Positions 25,834-35,100 of a DNA stretch of 64,000 nt are shown one piece after another (position 1 is the first letter of the stretch; each line of letters starts with the position of its first letter). The notes below the pieces were generated by a model. That model worked only from the letters and a program-made list of their open reading frames with translations. It was not told where the DNA came from and ran no database searches. Origin of the DNA: Chloroflexota bacterium (GTDB taxonomy: Bacteria > Chloroflexota > UBA6077 > FW602-bin22 > CADDYW01); the NCBI GenBank assembly GCA_902810745.1, contig CADDYW010000009.1:31591-95590 (forward strand), in the 5' to 3' direction. Position numbers and translations under genes: made by a program.

Positions 25834-26676
25834 ATGTCCGACCACGATGCGCCCCTCGCGGTCCAGCTCGACACCGTGCGCAAGGTGTTCAGCAATGGGC
25901 GGGCCGTGCCACTCGTCGGCCGATTACGACGGTCGCAGCCGGGTAAGACCGTGATTGCCGTGGACGATCTCAGCCTCAGCGTCGCGCGAGGACAAATCTA
26001 TGGAGTCCTGGGTGCGAATGGTTCCGGTAAGTCGACGCTTATCCGTCTGATCTCCACCCTGCTGGTCCCCGACTCCGGACGGGTACTGGTTTTCGGTCAC
26101 GACGTCGTCAAGGAGGAGATGGCGGTCAAACGATTGATCAACCGGGTGAGTGTCGAGGCCGCGTTCTTCCGCGTGCTCAGTCCGATGGAGAACCTCCTCT
26201 ACGCTGCCCGACTCTACGGGCTGGATGGGGGCGTCGCGCGTCGTCGCGTCCTCGAGATACTCGACAGCCTCGGCATCGACGCAAAGCGAGTTGGCGAGCC
26301 CCTCGAAAAAATGTCACGCGGGATGCAGCAGAAAGTCGCGATTGCTCGCGCATTCCTCACGTCGCCGATTCTGCTCCTCCTCGACGAGCCGACGACTGGC
26401 TTGGATCCTCGCTCGAAGCGCGAAGTCCAGCAGCTGATTCTCGATCTTCGCGCTCGCCACGACGCAACGGTCGTTTTGACCACCCACGACATGGATGAAG
26501 CCGATCGCTTGTGTGATCGGATCGCGATTCTGCACCAGGGACGTATCGTCGCCGACGATACGCCGAGTGCTCTCAAGTGTCGGTACGGCGCTTCGCCGAC
26601 CTCGACGCTCGAAGACATCTTCATGGCATTGACCGGTCATCAGATCGAAGAAGAGGAAGCCGAACGAGTCGGCTGA
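25834..26676 (+). CDS. ABC-2-type exporter, ATP-binding subunit
   Basis: The 280-residue protein has Walker A LGANGSGKST, the signature motif MSRGMQQKVAIARA, Walker B LLLLDEPTTGLD, and the switch His in TTHDMDEADRL, as in the drug/DrrA-like ATPases of ABC-2 exporters. The signature reads SRGMQ in place of LSGGQ, a common variant in this group. The ATG at 25834 follows AGGAGG. The permease follows after 10 bases. The substrate is unknown; attenuated leaders on such genes are often linked to antibiotic or ribosome stress. Confidence 0.95.
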   Translation: MSDHDAPLAVQLDTVRKVFSNGRAVPLVGRLRRSQPGKTVIAVDDLSLSVARGQIYGVLGANGSGKSTLIRLISTLLVPDSGRVLVFGHDVVKEEMAVKRLINRVSVEAAFFRVLSPMENLLYAARLYGLDGGVARRRVLEILDSLGIDAKRVGEPLEKMSRGMQQKVAIARAFLTSPILLLLDEPTTGLDPRSKREVQQLILDLRARHDATVVLTTHDMDEADRLCDRIAILHQGRIVADDTPSALKCRYGASPTSTLEDIFMALTGHQIEEEEAERVG

Positions 26677-26686
26677 CGGAGGGCAC

Positions 26687-27511
26687 GTGGCGACCGTGGT
26701 ACGTGAGATCCGCGCCTCGTACGCGTTTGTGGAGCGAAATGTCAACCTGACCAAGCGGTACTGGGGATGGGAGGTCGTCTTTCTCGTCTACAGCATCGTC
26801 AATAGCCTCGCGGTAACCTTTATCGGCGCCGCGATGCAGCAGATTAGCGGCCAGAAGGTCGATACGTCCTTTCTCGTGCTCTATCTACTGATCGGCACGC
26901 TGGTCTGGAGCTACCTGTCAGTGGTGTTCGACGCGATCAGCGAGATGATCACCTGGGAGCGCTGGGAGGGGACGATCGAGTACACGTTCATGGCTCCGGT
27001 CCGCCGCGGGACCCATATGATTGGGACCGTGCTCTTCGCGATCGTCTACGGCGTCCTGCGCACCGGAGTGATTCTGATCGTCGTTTCCGCCTTCTTTCAC
27101 GTCGATCTGAGCAAGGCGAACTTCATCAGCGGGGCGATCGTCCTGCTGATCGGCAGCATCAGCTTCGTCGGGCTGGGAATCATCGCCGCGGTCCTTCCGC
27201 TCATGTTTACTGAGCGAGGCTCTCAGATGACGCGAGTGGTCGAAGCGGTGCTGCTCCTCGTCTCCGGCGTCTATTATCCAGTTGACGTGCTGCCGGGCTG
27301 GCTTCAGGCGATTGCCCGCGTCTCACCTGCAACCTACGTGCTCGAAGGAATGCGACGGAGCCTGATGGATGGCGCGGGCGTCCTTGCTCTGACCCGGTAC
27401 CTGGTCCCGTTACTGTTAATCGGCCTGGCGAGTATCCCCGTTGGGGTCACGGTCTTCGGGTGGGCCGAGCGAGCCGCCAAACGGAACGGAACGCTCAAGC
27501 GGAATGGGTAG
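26687..27511 (+). CDS. ABC-2-type exporter, permease subunit
   Basis: The 274-residue membrane protein has six hydrophobic segments in the ABC-2 permease pattern, with the conserved region GSQMTRVVEAVLLLVSGVYY followed by PVDVLPGWLQAIARVSPATY (the ABC-2 signature). GTG start with GGAGGG upstream. It pairs with the ATP-binding gene just before it to export a small molecule. Its stop is four bases from the convergent fabF stop. Confidence 0.93.
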   Translation: MATVVREIRASYAFVERNVNLTKRYWGWEVVFLVYSIVNSLAVTFIGAAMQQISGQKVDTSFLVLYLLIGTLVWSYLSVVFDAISEMITWERWEGTIEYTFMAPVRRGTHMIGTVLFAIVYGVLRTGVILIVVSAFFHVDLSKANFISGAIVLLIGSISFVGLGIIAAVLPLMFTERGSQMTRVVEAVLLLVSGVYYPVDVLPGWLQAIARVSPATYVLEGMRRSLMDGAGVLALTRYLVPLLLIGLASIPVGVTVFGWAERAAKRNGTLKRNG

Positions 27512-27515
27512 GCGT

Positions 27516-28766
27516 CTACACCGCATCGGGGTGGGCGAGGACCAGACTCGCGTTGTGACCGCCGAACGCCAGCGAGTTCGTCATGGCGACGCCAATCTTC
27601 TGGTGTCTACCGACGAGGGGGACGTAGTCCAGATCGCACTCCGGATCCGGATTCTCCAGATTCAGCGTCGGGTGAACGTAGCCGTCGCGGATCGAAAGTA
27701 CCGTGGTGATGAACTCGACCGAGCCCGCGGCACCGATGAGGTGGCCAACCAGCGACTTGGTCGAGTTGATCGGCAGGTGCCAGGCGTGGCTTCCGAGCGC
27801 AAGCTTGATTGCTCGTGTCTCGTACTTGTCGTTCAATGGGGTCGACGTCCCGTGGGCATTGAGATAGTCGAGCGCACTCGGCGGAAGACCGGCCTGCCGC
27901 AATGCCAGGAGCATCGCCCGCGCCATGGGCTCGCCCGTGGTATCCGGTGACGTGACGTGGAAGGCGTCGGCGGTGGCACCGTACCCGAGTACCTCCGCGT
28001 AGATCTGCGCTCCGCGGGCAAGTGCCCGATCGCGATCCTCGAGCACGACAATCCCGGCACCCTCGCCGATCACGAAACCATCTCGATCCCGATCGAAGGG
28101 TCGGCTGGCACGGGTGGGCTCGTCGTTTCGACGGGACAGCACCTTGCAGCTCGAGAACGCTGCCATGACGAACTTCGTGATCGCCGCATCGACACCGCCC
28201 GCCACCACCACCGGCGTCACTCCCGATCGAATGCTCAACGCGGCCTCGCCGATGCAGTCGGCACCCGTGGCGCAGGCTGTCGCGATGCAGCGACTGGGAC
28301 CACGGAGGCCGAGCTGGATCGCCACCTGACCCGCGGGCATGTTCGGAATGATCATCGGCACGGCAAATGGGCTGACGCGGCGTGGGCCCGACTCGAGGAA
28401 CGAGCCGAGCTCTTCCTCCATCGTGTGTATTGCTCCGAGTCCCGTGCCGATAGTCACGCCGATTTCGAAGGGATCGAAGCGGCCCGCGTCCAGTCCCGCG
28501 TCGGCCAGCGCCATTCGTGACGCGCAGACGGCCATCTGCGTGGCGCGATCCATTCGGCGGGCCTCTTTGCGGCTGATCCAGGGATCTGGATCGAAATCGT
28601 CGACGGTCGCGGCAATACGACTCGGCAGCTCGGTTGCGTCGAAGGCGGTGACTGGCTTGACTCCGCTTCGGCCGGCTCGGATGCCTTCCCAGAACGGCTC
28701 GACTCCTATTCCAAGCGGAGTAATGAGCCCCAGGCCTGTCACGACAACCCGCCGACCGTCGGCCAT
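27516..28766 (-). CDS. fabF: 3-oxoacyl-ACP synthase II
   Basis: FabF (416 residues) elongates fatty acids by condensing acyl chains with malonyl-ACP. The active-site Cys is residue 165 in CIATACATGAD, and the two His lie in NAHGTSTPLND and TKSLVGHLIGAAGS. It begins MADGRRVVVTGLGLITP; the ATG at 28766 has AGAGGA seven bases upstream, and the in-frame upstream extension is not conserved. It stands alone, without fabD, fabG or acpP next to it, so it may be a second condensing enzyme. Confidence 0.94.
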   Translation of the reverse strand: MADGRRVVVTGLGLITPLGIGVEPFWEGIRAGRSGVKPVTAFDATELPSRIAATVDDFDPDPWISRKEARRMDRATQMAVCASRMALADAGLDAGRFDPFEIGVTIGTGLGAIHTMEEELGSFLESGPRRVSPFAVPMIIPNMPAGQVAIQLGLRGPSRCIATACATGADCIGEAALSIRSGVTPVVVAGGVDAAITKFVMAAFSSCKVLSRRNDEPTRASRPFDRDRDGFVIGEGAGIVVLEDRDRALARGAQIYAEVLGYGATADAFHVTSPDTTGEPMARAMLLALRQAGLPPSALDYLNAHGTSTPLNDKYETRAIKLALGSHAWHLPINSTKSLVGHLIGAAGSVEFITTVLSIRDGYVHPTLNLENPDPECDLDYVPLVGRHQKIGVAMTNSLAFGGHNASLVLAHPDAV

Positions 28767-28993
28767 ACAGCATTCCTCTTGCGGTTCTTTCATACTATAC
28801 AACACTTGGAACGACCCTCGGATACCAGAGGTCTTGATTTTGCTCCTTATCAGGAGACGCAGAGTGGTAGAAAATGCACGTGCCGCTGCACGAGGATGGA
28901 TGGAGCAGCCTTCGGCCTGCAAAGTCGGTAGCTCCGACCAGGACCACGTGCTCCAGGTGCAATGATCAGTCGTCGGTGGTCGCGGGAGGACCG

Positions 28994-30205
28994 ATGGTGG
29001 ACGTGAAGGTCGAACGGCTGGACTGCCCGCCTGTAGACGAACAACCGATCGAGATTGTCGAACGCAAGGGCTGCGGTCACCCCGACAGCATCTGTGATGG
29101 GGTCGTCGAAGCCGCGGCTGTGCGCCTGGCGCAGGAGTACCGGCGGCGGGTCGGGCACGTCGCGCACTTCAATCTGGACAAGGGCATGCTCGCAGCCGGG
29201 TCGGCCGAGCGGTGGTTCGGTGGCGGTCACCTGCTTGCGCCAATGCGGTTCATCTTTGGCGATCGTGCGACGTTTTCCTGCGACGGAGCGGAGATTCCGG
29301 TGAACGACATCATCCGCGAGGCCGCAGACGCGTGGTTCCGCGCGAATCTCCCACGGGTCCAGCCAGGGCGGGACATTATCTACCAGTTCGAGCTGCGCCC
29401 AGGCTCGCCCGAGCTACAGCGCACGGTACCAGCCGGGATCGAACCGCCCCCGGCCAACGATACCTCATCCGCCGTGGGCTACGCACCGCTCTCCCGGTCG
29501 GAGCGTCTGGTTCTGGCCGCCGAGCGCTTCCTGAATGGCACGGAGTTCAAGTCGCAGTTTCCCGACACCGGCGAGGACATCAAGGTCATGGCCTTCCGCG
29601 TGGAATCATCTTATCGCCTGACGGTGGCCATGCCGTTCCTCGCCAGTCATACCACCAGCGAGAGCCAGTACTTCCGACGAAAGGACGAGGCGGCACGAGC
29701 GCTGATGGCGTACCTGGATCAGCTTCCCGAGCGACCGCCTTTCCTCGATCTAAACCTGAATAGCCTGGATGCGCCAGGTGCGCAGGCGGCGGGTGTCTAT
29801 CTCACCCTCCTCGGCACGTCGGCCGAAGACGGTGATTCCGGTGAGGTTGGCCGGGGAAACCGGGTGAACGGCGTGATCTCCCTGAATCGGCCATCGTCGG
29901 CGGAGGCGGCGGCCGGGAAGAACCCGGTCAGCCACGTCGGTAAGCTGTATAACGTCCTCTGCTTTCAGCTTGCCCAGCAGATCTACGAGCGTGTCAGCGG
30001 TGTTCGCGAGGTCTACGTCTGGCTCGGGAGCCAGATCGGACAGCCAGTCAACGAGCCGGCCATGGCGGCGGTCCAGGCAGTCGTGGCGCCCGGGCGCCGT
30101 ATGTCGGGGATTCGGCGCGAGGCGTCGGCGATCGTCGCCGACGGATTGGCACGTATCGATGAGCTCAGTCGCGCCCTGATCGAGGGTAGCGTAAAGATCT
30201 ACTGA
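28994..30205 (+). CDS. metK: S-adenosylmethionine synthetase, archaeal type
   Basis: The 403-residue protein makes S-adenosylmethionine from methionine and ATP. It is not the usual bacterial MetK: it carries KGCGHPDSICDGVVEAAAVR, the Asp/Gly-rich GRGNRVNGVISLNRP and the GKNPVSHVGKLYNVL segments of the archaeal methionine adenosyltransferase family. The ATG at 28994 follows GGGAGG. The 227-base spacer to fabF contains several short hairpins (GCAGCCTTCGGCCTGC, AGTCGG/CCGAC); I could not match it to a known SAM riboswitch. Archaeal-type enzymes occur in scattered bacteria, so transfer is likely at some depth. Confidence 0.92.
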   Translation: MVDVKVERLDCPPVDEQPIEIVERKGCGHPDSICDGVVEAAAVRLAQEYRRRVGHVAHFNLDKGMLAAGSAERWFGGGHLLAPMRFIFGDRATFSCDGAEIPVNDIIREAADAWFRANLPRVQPGRDIIYQFELRPGSPELQRTVPAGIEPPPANDTSSAVGYAPLSRSERLVLAAERFLNGTEFKSQFPDTGEDIKVMAFRVESSYRLTVAMPFLASHTTSESQYFRRKDEAARALMAYLDQLPERPPFLDLNLNSLDAPGAQAAGVYLTLLGTSAEDGDSGEVGRGNRVNGVISLNRPSSAEAAAGKNPVSHVGKLYNVLCFQLAQQIYERVSGVREVYVWLGSQIGQPVNEPAMAAVQAVVAPGRRMSGIRREASAIVADGLARIDELSRALIEGSVKIY

Positions 30206-30338
30206 CCCGCGGCACGGATCCTGCCCGAACTCCGGCCCGCTCCAACGTGTCGGGGTAGGGGCGAGCGACGAGCGGTCGCCTCGACTCGCGCACGCCCGAG
30301 GATCGGTCAGTATCAAGGCTGGACAAAGGAGTGTGATC

Positions 30339-30497
30339 ATGGCCCAGATAGGTGAACAGCTCAAGGAGACCGCAGAGAAGGCCAAGCAGCAGGCCAAGAA
30401 AGCCGGCGAAGAGGTCAAGGAGAAGGTCAAGGTTGGTACCGAGAAGGCCGGCGAGAAGGAGCGAGAAATCAGCGCCAAGACGAAGCAGGCGCTGTAG
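30339..30497 (+). CDS. 52-residue Lys/Glu/Ala-rich helical protein
   Basis: AAAGGAG lies seven bases before the ATG of a 52-residue frame beginning MAQIGEQLKETAEKAKQQ and ending ISAKTKQAL. Nearly every residue is Ala, Lys, Glu, Gln or Gly with few hydrophobics, so it is probably a long amphipathic or disordered helix like small LEA- or CsbD-type stress proteins. It has its own hairpin terminator downstream. Function unknown. Confidence 0.75.
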   Translation: MAQIGEQLKETAEKAKQQAKKAGEEVKEKVKVGTEKAGEKEREISAKTKQAL

Positions 30498-30513
30498 TGG
30501 CCGGATCTGACGG

Positions 30514-30540
30514 GAGCGACGCCGAGCACCGGCGTCGCTC
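30514..30540. terminator. Hairpin after the small charged protein
   Basis: GAGCGACGCCG pairs perfectly with CGGCGTCGCTC around the five-base loop AGCAC. The tail is only two T residues. It sits between convergent genes and could serve both. Confidence 0.6.
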
Positions 30541-30604
30541 TTGAGCTGACGGTAGATGACCAGGAGCAGGAGAGACGTACCCTGCTCGGCATCCGTCTCG
30601 GGCT

Positions 30605-31615
30605 TCACGCGCCGTTACGCCGCCAATCGAGCACCACGCCGAGATAGTCCTCCGGTGAGGATTCTAGTCCAGCGTAGACATCGCCCGCAGCCATCGGGGA
30701 AACGTGGTGACTGATCAGGGAGTCCACCTTGAGCTCGCGCCGCGCGATCAGGTCCAGGACCAGCCTTCGGTTTGCCGATTCGGTCCAGGGGTTGGCAAGA
30801 TTTGGATAGGTCGGCGTCGTACTCATGTGCGCACCCAGGATCGTCAGTCCCTTCAGGTGCACGTCCTGATAGGGATCGAACTGCTCTACTACACCCCGCG
30901 TGCTTCCAAGAAGAATGACACGTCCACCCCGCGCGGCCAGCTTGAGCGCGGGATTGACCGCAGCCGGACTTCCGGTGGCCTCGAAGACGACGGTAAATCC
31001 GTCGTGTGCGAGAGACCGGAGCCGCGTCTCGGCGTCGCTCGCCCGGGGATCCACGGCAGCATCGGCACCGTGGGTGAGTGCCAGATCCCGTCGACGGGCG
31101 ATGAGGTCCAGCGCCACGACGGGCCGGCCGCCGTCGAGGCGACTGAGCTGCGTGGCGAGCTGACCGATCAGTCCCGCGCCGACCACCGCGATGCTCTCCC
31201 CGAGCTGGATATGTGCCAGGCGCACTGCATTCAGCACGATACAGCCGAGCGTCGTCATCGCAGCTTGCGCGAAGGTGACGCCATCGGGAATGGGTACCAG
31301 GCGGTCCGATGGAACGATCGCGTGCGAGGCGTGACGTACCTGGCCGCAGACGCGATCGCCCTGCCGTGGGCTCGAAACGCCTTCGCCCACGGCGAGTACC
31401 GTCCCGGCAAATGAATAGCCGGGGTAATAAGGGTTCCCGTGGCTGGCCGTGCGGTAGCTCGTGACACCGCGATAGTTCGCAATCTCTGTTCCCGCGCTAA
31501 TCGCGGTTACCGCGGCCTCGACGAGGACGTGGCCGGCTGGCGGATGGTCGTCGAGCTCGAACTCCTCGAGATGCATTCGGTAGGGTTGGGGCGAAACGAG
31601 GCGGCGTGCGCGCAT
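30605..31615 (-). CDS. Zinc-type medium-chain dehydrogenase/reductase
   Basis: The 336-residue protein belongs to the alcohol/sorbitol dehydrogenase superfamily. It has a GroES-like N-terminal half (EISAGTEIANYRG.. YPGYSFAGTVLAVGEGV) and a Rossmann half with VVGAGLIGQLATQLSRLDG and RGGRVILLGSTRG. The usual Cys/His/Glu set of the catalytic zinc site is largely absent (GTEIANYRG replaces GTD...C.G), and the four-cysteine structural zinc lobe is missing, so it may be a zinc-free relative. The ATG at 31615 follows GGAGGTGA. Substrate unknown, perhaps a sugar or polyol. Confidence 0.85.
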   Translation of the reverse strand: MRARRLVSPQPYRMHLEEFELDDHPPAGHVLVEAAVTAISAGTEIANYRGVTSYRTASHGNPYYPGYSFAGTVLAVGEGVSSPRQGDRVCGQVRHASHAIVPSDRLVPIPDGVTFAQAAMTTLGCIVLNAVRLAHIQLGESIAVVGAGLIGQLATQLSRLDGGRPVVALDLIARRRDLALTHGADAAVDPRASDAETRLRSLAHDGFTVVFEATGSPAAVNPALKLAARGGRVILLGSTRGVVEQFDPYQDVHLKGLTILGAHMSTTPTYPNLANPWTESANRRLVLDLIARRELKVDSLISHHVSPMAAGDVYAGLESSPEDYLGVVLDWRRNGA

Positions 31616-31782
31616 GTTCACCTCCGACGACGCCACTGGTGTCTTCGCATGGGAGACGTTGCGGAATCCTGAATACCCCCTGGTCGTGCACCGGGTCGTT
31701 CCAGATCGATCACGGGGTCACGCTTGGATCCCTGGCGCCATTGTCGCCGTCTCGCTCGGGATGTCAAGGCGGTGTCGCTTCC

Positions 31783-31811
31783 TTGACAGGTAGTGAAGCA
31801 CCGTGTAGCAT
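31783..31811 (+). promoter_or_regulatory. Promoter of the T-box/ileS transcript
   Basis: TTGACA, 17 bases, TAGCAT. Predicted transcript start near 31818, directly before the first leader hairpin GGGACCC..GGGTCCC. Confidence 0.7.
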
Positions 31812-31817
31812 TTAGGA

Positions 31818-32137
31818 AGGGACCCGACGTGGGTCCCTCTCTTTCATCTGAAAACAAGGCTGTGACGGAAAGAGTAGGTCTGGCAGATGGCGCCAGAGAG
31901 CCCGGGGCTGGTGTGACCGGGTGCCGAGCCTGACTGAAAATCGTTCCCGAGCTGCCGGTCCGAACCGCGGTACCAGAAGGCGCAGTAGGGCTGGCCGGAG
32001 TCGTCGTCCGTTATCCGCGACGCGGGTTCGCGCCACGGCATGGTGGCGCCGACCTGACACGAGCGCGCCCCCGGCGAACAAGGGTGGTACCGCGGGAGTT
32101 CCTGGCTCTCGTCCCTGATGGAGACGAGAGCTTTTTT
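31818..32137 (+). promoter_or_regulatory. T-box leader controlling ileS
   Basis: The T-box sequence AGGGTGGTACCGCG is at 32081-32094 and is followed by an intrinsic terminator, the standard transcriptional T-box arrangement. Stem I features are visible: AGTA in GAAAGAGTAGGT (about 31880) and a specifier-loop-like GAAAATCGTTCC (about 31939) containing ATC, an isoleucine codon. Uncharged isoleucine tRNA should therefore stabilise the antiterminator and raise ileS expression. Confidence 0.9.
32105..32137 (+). terminator. T-box terminator hairpin
   Basis: GCTCTCGTC (32105-32113) pairs with GACGAGAGC (32123-32131), followed by TTTTTT. It competes with the antiterminator that uses the T-box bases. 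Confidence 0.9.
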
Positions 32138-32188
32138 ATTGGTGCGAAACTTGGTGTGCGTACTTGGGATCGCTGCAAAGGAGGACGC

Positions 32189-35100
32189 ATGTTCAGACCG
32201 GTCACGAGCAAACCGGACTTTATCGCAATGGAGTTGAAGACGTTAGATCTTTGGCGGGAGACGCAGGCGTTTCATCAGCTCGTCCGCCAGAACGCCGGTC
32301 ACCCTCGCTTCTCCTTCATCGACGGGCCGATCACGGCGAACAATCCGATGGGCGTGCATCACGCCTGGGGCCGCACCTACAAGGACCTCTTCCAGCGCTA
32401 CCAGGCGATGCTGGGCAAAGATCAGCGCTACCAGAATGGCTTCGACTGTCAGGGACTCTGGGTCGAGGTCGAGGTGGAGAAAGATCTCGGTCTGAACTCG
32501 AAACGTGACATCGAAGCCTACGGACTCGCCGAATTTGCCGACCGCTGCCGCGAGCGAGTCTGCAAGTACGCGGGCATTCAGACCGAGCAGTCCATCCGCC
32601 TCGGACAGTGGATGCACTGGGACCACTCGTACTACACGATGACCGATGAGAACATCGAGTACATCTGGCACTTCTTGAAGACCTGCCACGAGAAGGGCTG
32701 GCTCTACCGGGGAGCGCGCGCTCTGCCGTGGTGCACCCGATGTGGAACGTCGCTCTCTCAGCACGAGCTGATCGACAGCTACCGAGAGGTCACTCACCTC
32801 TCAGTCACGCTGAAGCTGCCCCTGAAGGATCGATCCCACGAATCGCTTCTGGTCTGGACGACGACGCCCTGGACTCTCGCGGCGAACGTCGCGGCGGCAG
32901 TCCACCCCGACCTCGACTATCTCGCGGTCCGGCAGGGCGATGACGTATTCTATCTGGCGAAGAATACGGTCAGCATGCTGCGTGGGCCCTACACGATCGA
33001 GCGAACCCTGAAAGGGAGAGAGCTGGTTGGTCTGAAGTACGTCGCGCCGTACGCACAGCTGCCGGCCCAGAGGAATGTCGTGCACCGGATCGTGCCGTGG
33101 ACGGAGGTTTCGGAGGAGGAAGGAACCGGAATCGTGCACATTGCCCCCGGGTGTGGCGCGGAGGACTACGAGCTGAGCAAGGCGGAGGGGCTGCCAGTCG
33201 TCGTGCCGATTGACGACGCCGGTAACTACTTCGATGGATTCGACTGGCTGAGCCGGCGGAATGTCAGCGAGGTGGCGCAGCCTATCGTGAATGACCTGAT
33301 GCAGCGTGGCTTCCTCTATCGGGCTGAAGACTACACGCACCGTTATCCGGTCTGCTGGCGGTGCCAATCGGAGCTGGTGTTCAAGCTGGCTGATGAGTGG
33401 TTCATCGCCGCCGACGAGATCCGTCCACGGATGATCGCTGCTGCCCGCGAGGTCGAATGGATCCCGGACTGGGCTGGGCGGCGCATGGAAGACTGGCTCA
33501 ACAACATGGGTGACTGGAGCATCTCGCGCAAGCGCTACTGGGGACTTCCGCTGCCATTCTACATCTGCTCCTGCGGAGAACTGACCGTCGTCGGCTCGAA
33601 GGCAGAGCTCGAGCAGCTCGCGGTGAGCGGCCTGGATCAATTGCGAGAGCTACACCGCCCCTGGATCGATGAAGTGAAAATCCGATGCCCGAAATGCGGC
33701 GGTGTCGCGTCGCGGATCCCGGAGGTGGGCGATTGCTGGCTCGACGCGGGGATCGTGCCGTTCTCGACACTCCAATACCTGACCAATCGCGAATACTGGG
33801 AGAAGTGGTTCCCCGCCGATCTCGTTCTCGAGATGCGCGAGCAGATCCGACTGTGGTTCTACTCGATGCTGTTCATGAGTGTTACCCTGGTCGATCGCTC
33901 ACCATACAAGCGTGTCTTTGTCTACGAGAAGGTCTACGACGAGTTTGGACGTCCCATGCACAAGAGCGCCGGGAATGCAATCGGCTTCAGCGAGGCGGTC
34001 GATCGCATGGGCGCGGATGTCATGCGCTGGATCTACTGCTCGGCCAACCCCGAGGCGAATCTCAATTTCGGATATGGTCTGGCGGACGAAACTCGTCGGA
34101 AGCTACTGACGCTCTGGAATGTGTACTCCTTCTTCGTCACCTACGCGAACATCGACGGGTTCGATCCGACGGCCGGTCGCATTCCGGTCAGTCAGCGGCC
34201 GCCAATGGATCGATGGATCCTCTCCCGGTTGCAGGAGCTAACCGAGGAATGCAACCGTGCGCTCTCCGGCTACGACCCGGCAGCCGCGACCCGCAACCTC
34301 GAGCAGTTCTTTGACGATCTGTCCAACTGGTATCTCCGGCGCAGTCGCCGACGCTTTTGGAAGAGCGAAGCCGACGTTGACAAGACCTCGGCCTATGGCA
34401 CGCTCCACGAGGCGCTGGTTCAGCTAGCCAAGCTGCTGGCGCCGATTGTGCCGTTCCTGTCCGAGGAGATTTACCAGAATCTCGTCCGCTCGGCCGATAA
34501 CCGCGCACCGGTCAGCGTTCACCTGCATCCCTATCCGCAGGCAGACAGCACTCTGCTCGACGAGTCACTGCTTCGGGATATGGCGCTGGTTCGCGAGGTC
34601 GTAGAGCTTGGGCGAGCGGCCCGTAACAAGGCTGGTCTGAAAGTACGGCAGCCCTTGAGCGAAGCACTTGTGAACCTGCCAGATCCGGCTGCGAAATCCG
34701 GTCTCGCGACGCTGGCAGGTCAGATCCAGGAAGAGCTCAACGTCAAGACAGTGCGCTTCGTGGACAATCTCAGCGATCTGATGGAATCTACGGTCAAGGG
34801 AAAGATGAGTCTCCTCGGGCCAAAATATCAGCGGGAGCTACCACACGTGCTCGATGCTCTGAAGCGAGCAAACCCGACACTCGTGGCCCGCGACGTCGAG
34901 GCCGGCAAGGCGGTGACCGTCGACGGCTATACTCTCGCTCCAGAGGAGATCGAGGTCTCGGTGGCAGACCGCCCCGGGCTCAGCGTCGCCGTCGAAGATG
35001 GGCTGGCGGTTGGCGTCAGCACGACCCTCACGACTGAGCTGATCCAGGAGGGGCTGGCTCGCGAGCTTGTCCACCGCATCCAGACGATGCGCAAGGCAGC

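Noticed and set aside
28839..28993. SAM-I (S-box) riboswitch upstream of metK.
   Set aside because: Only the first short motif is faintly similar. The conserved GGCAACC-type core and kink-turn sequences are missing.
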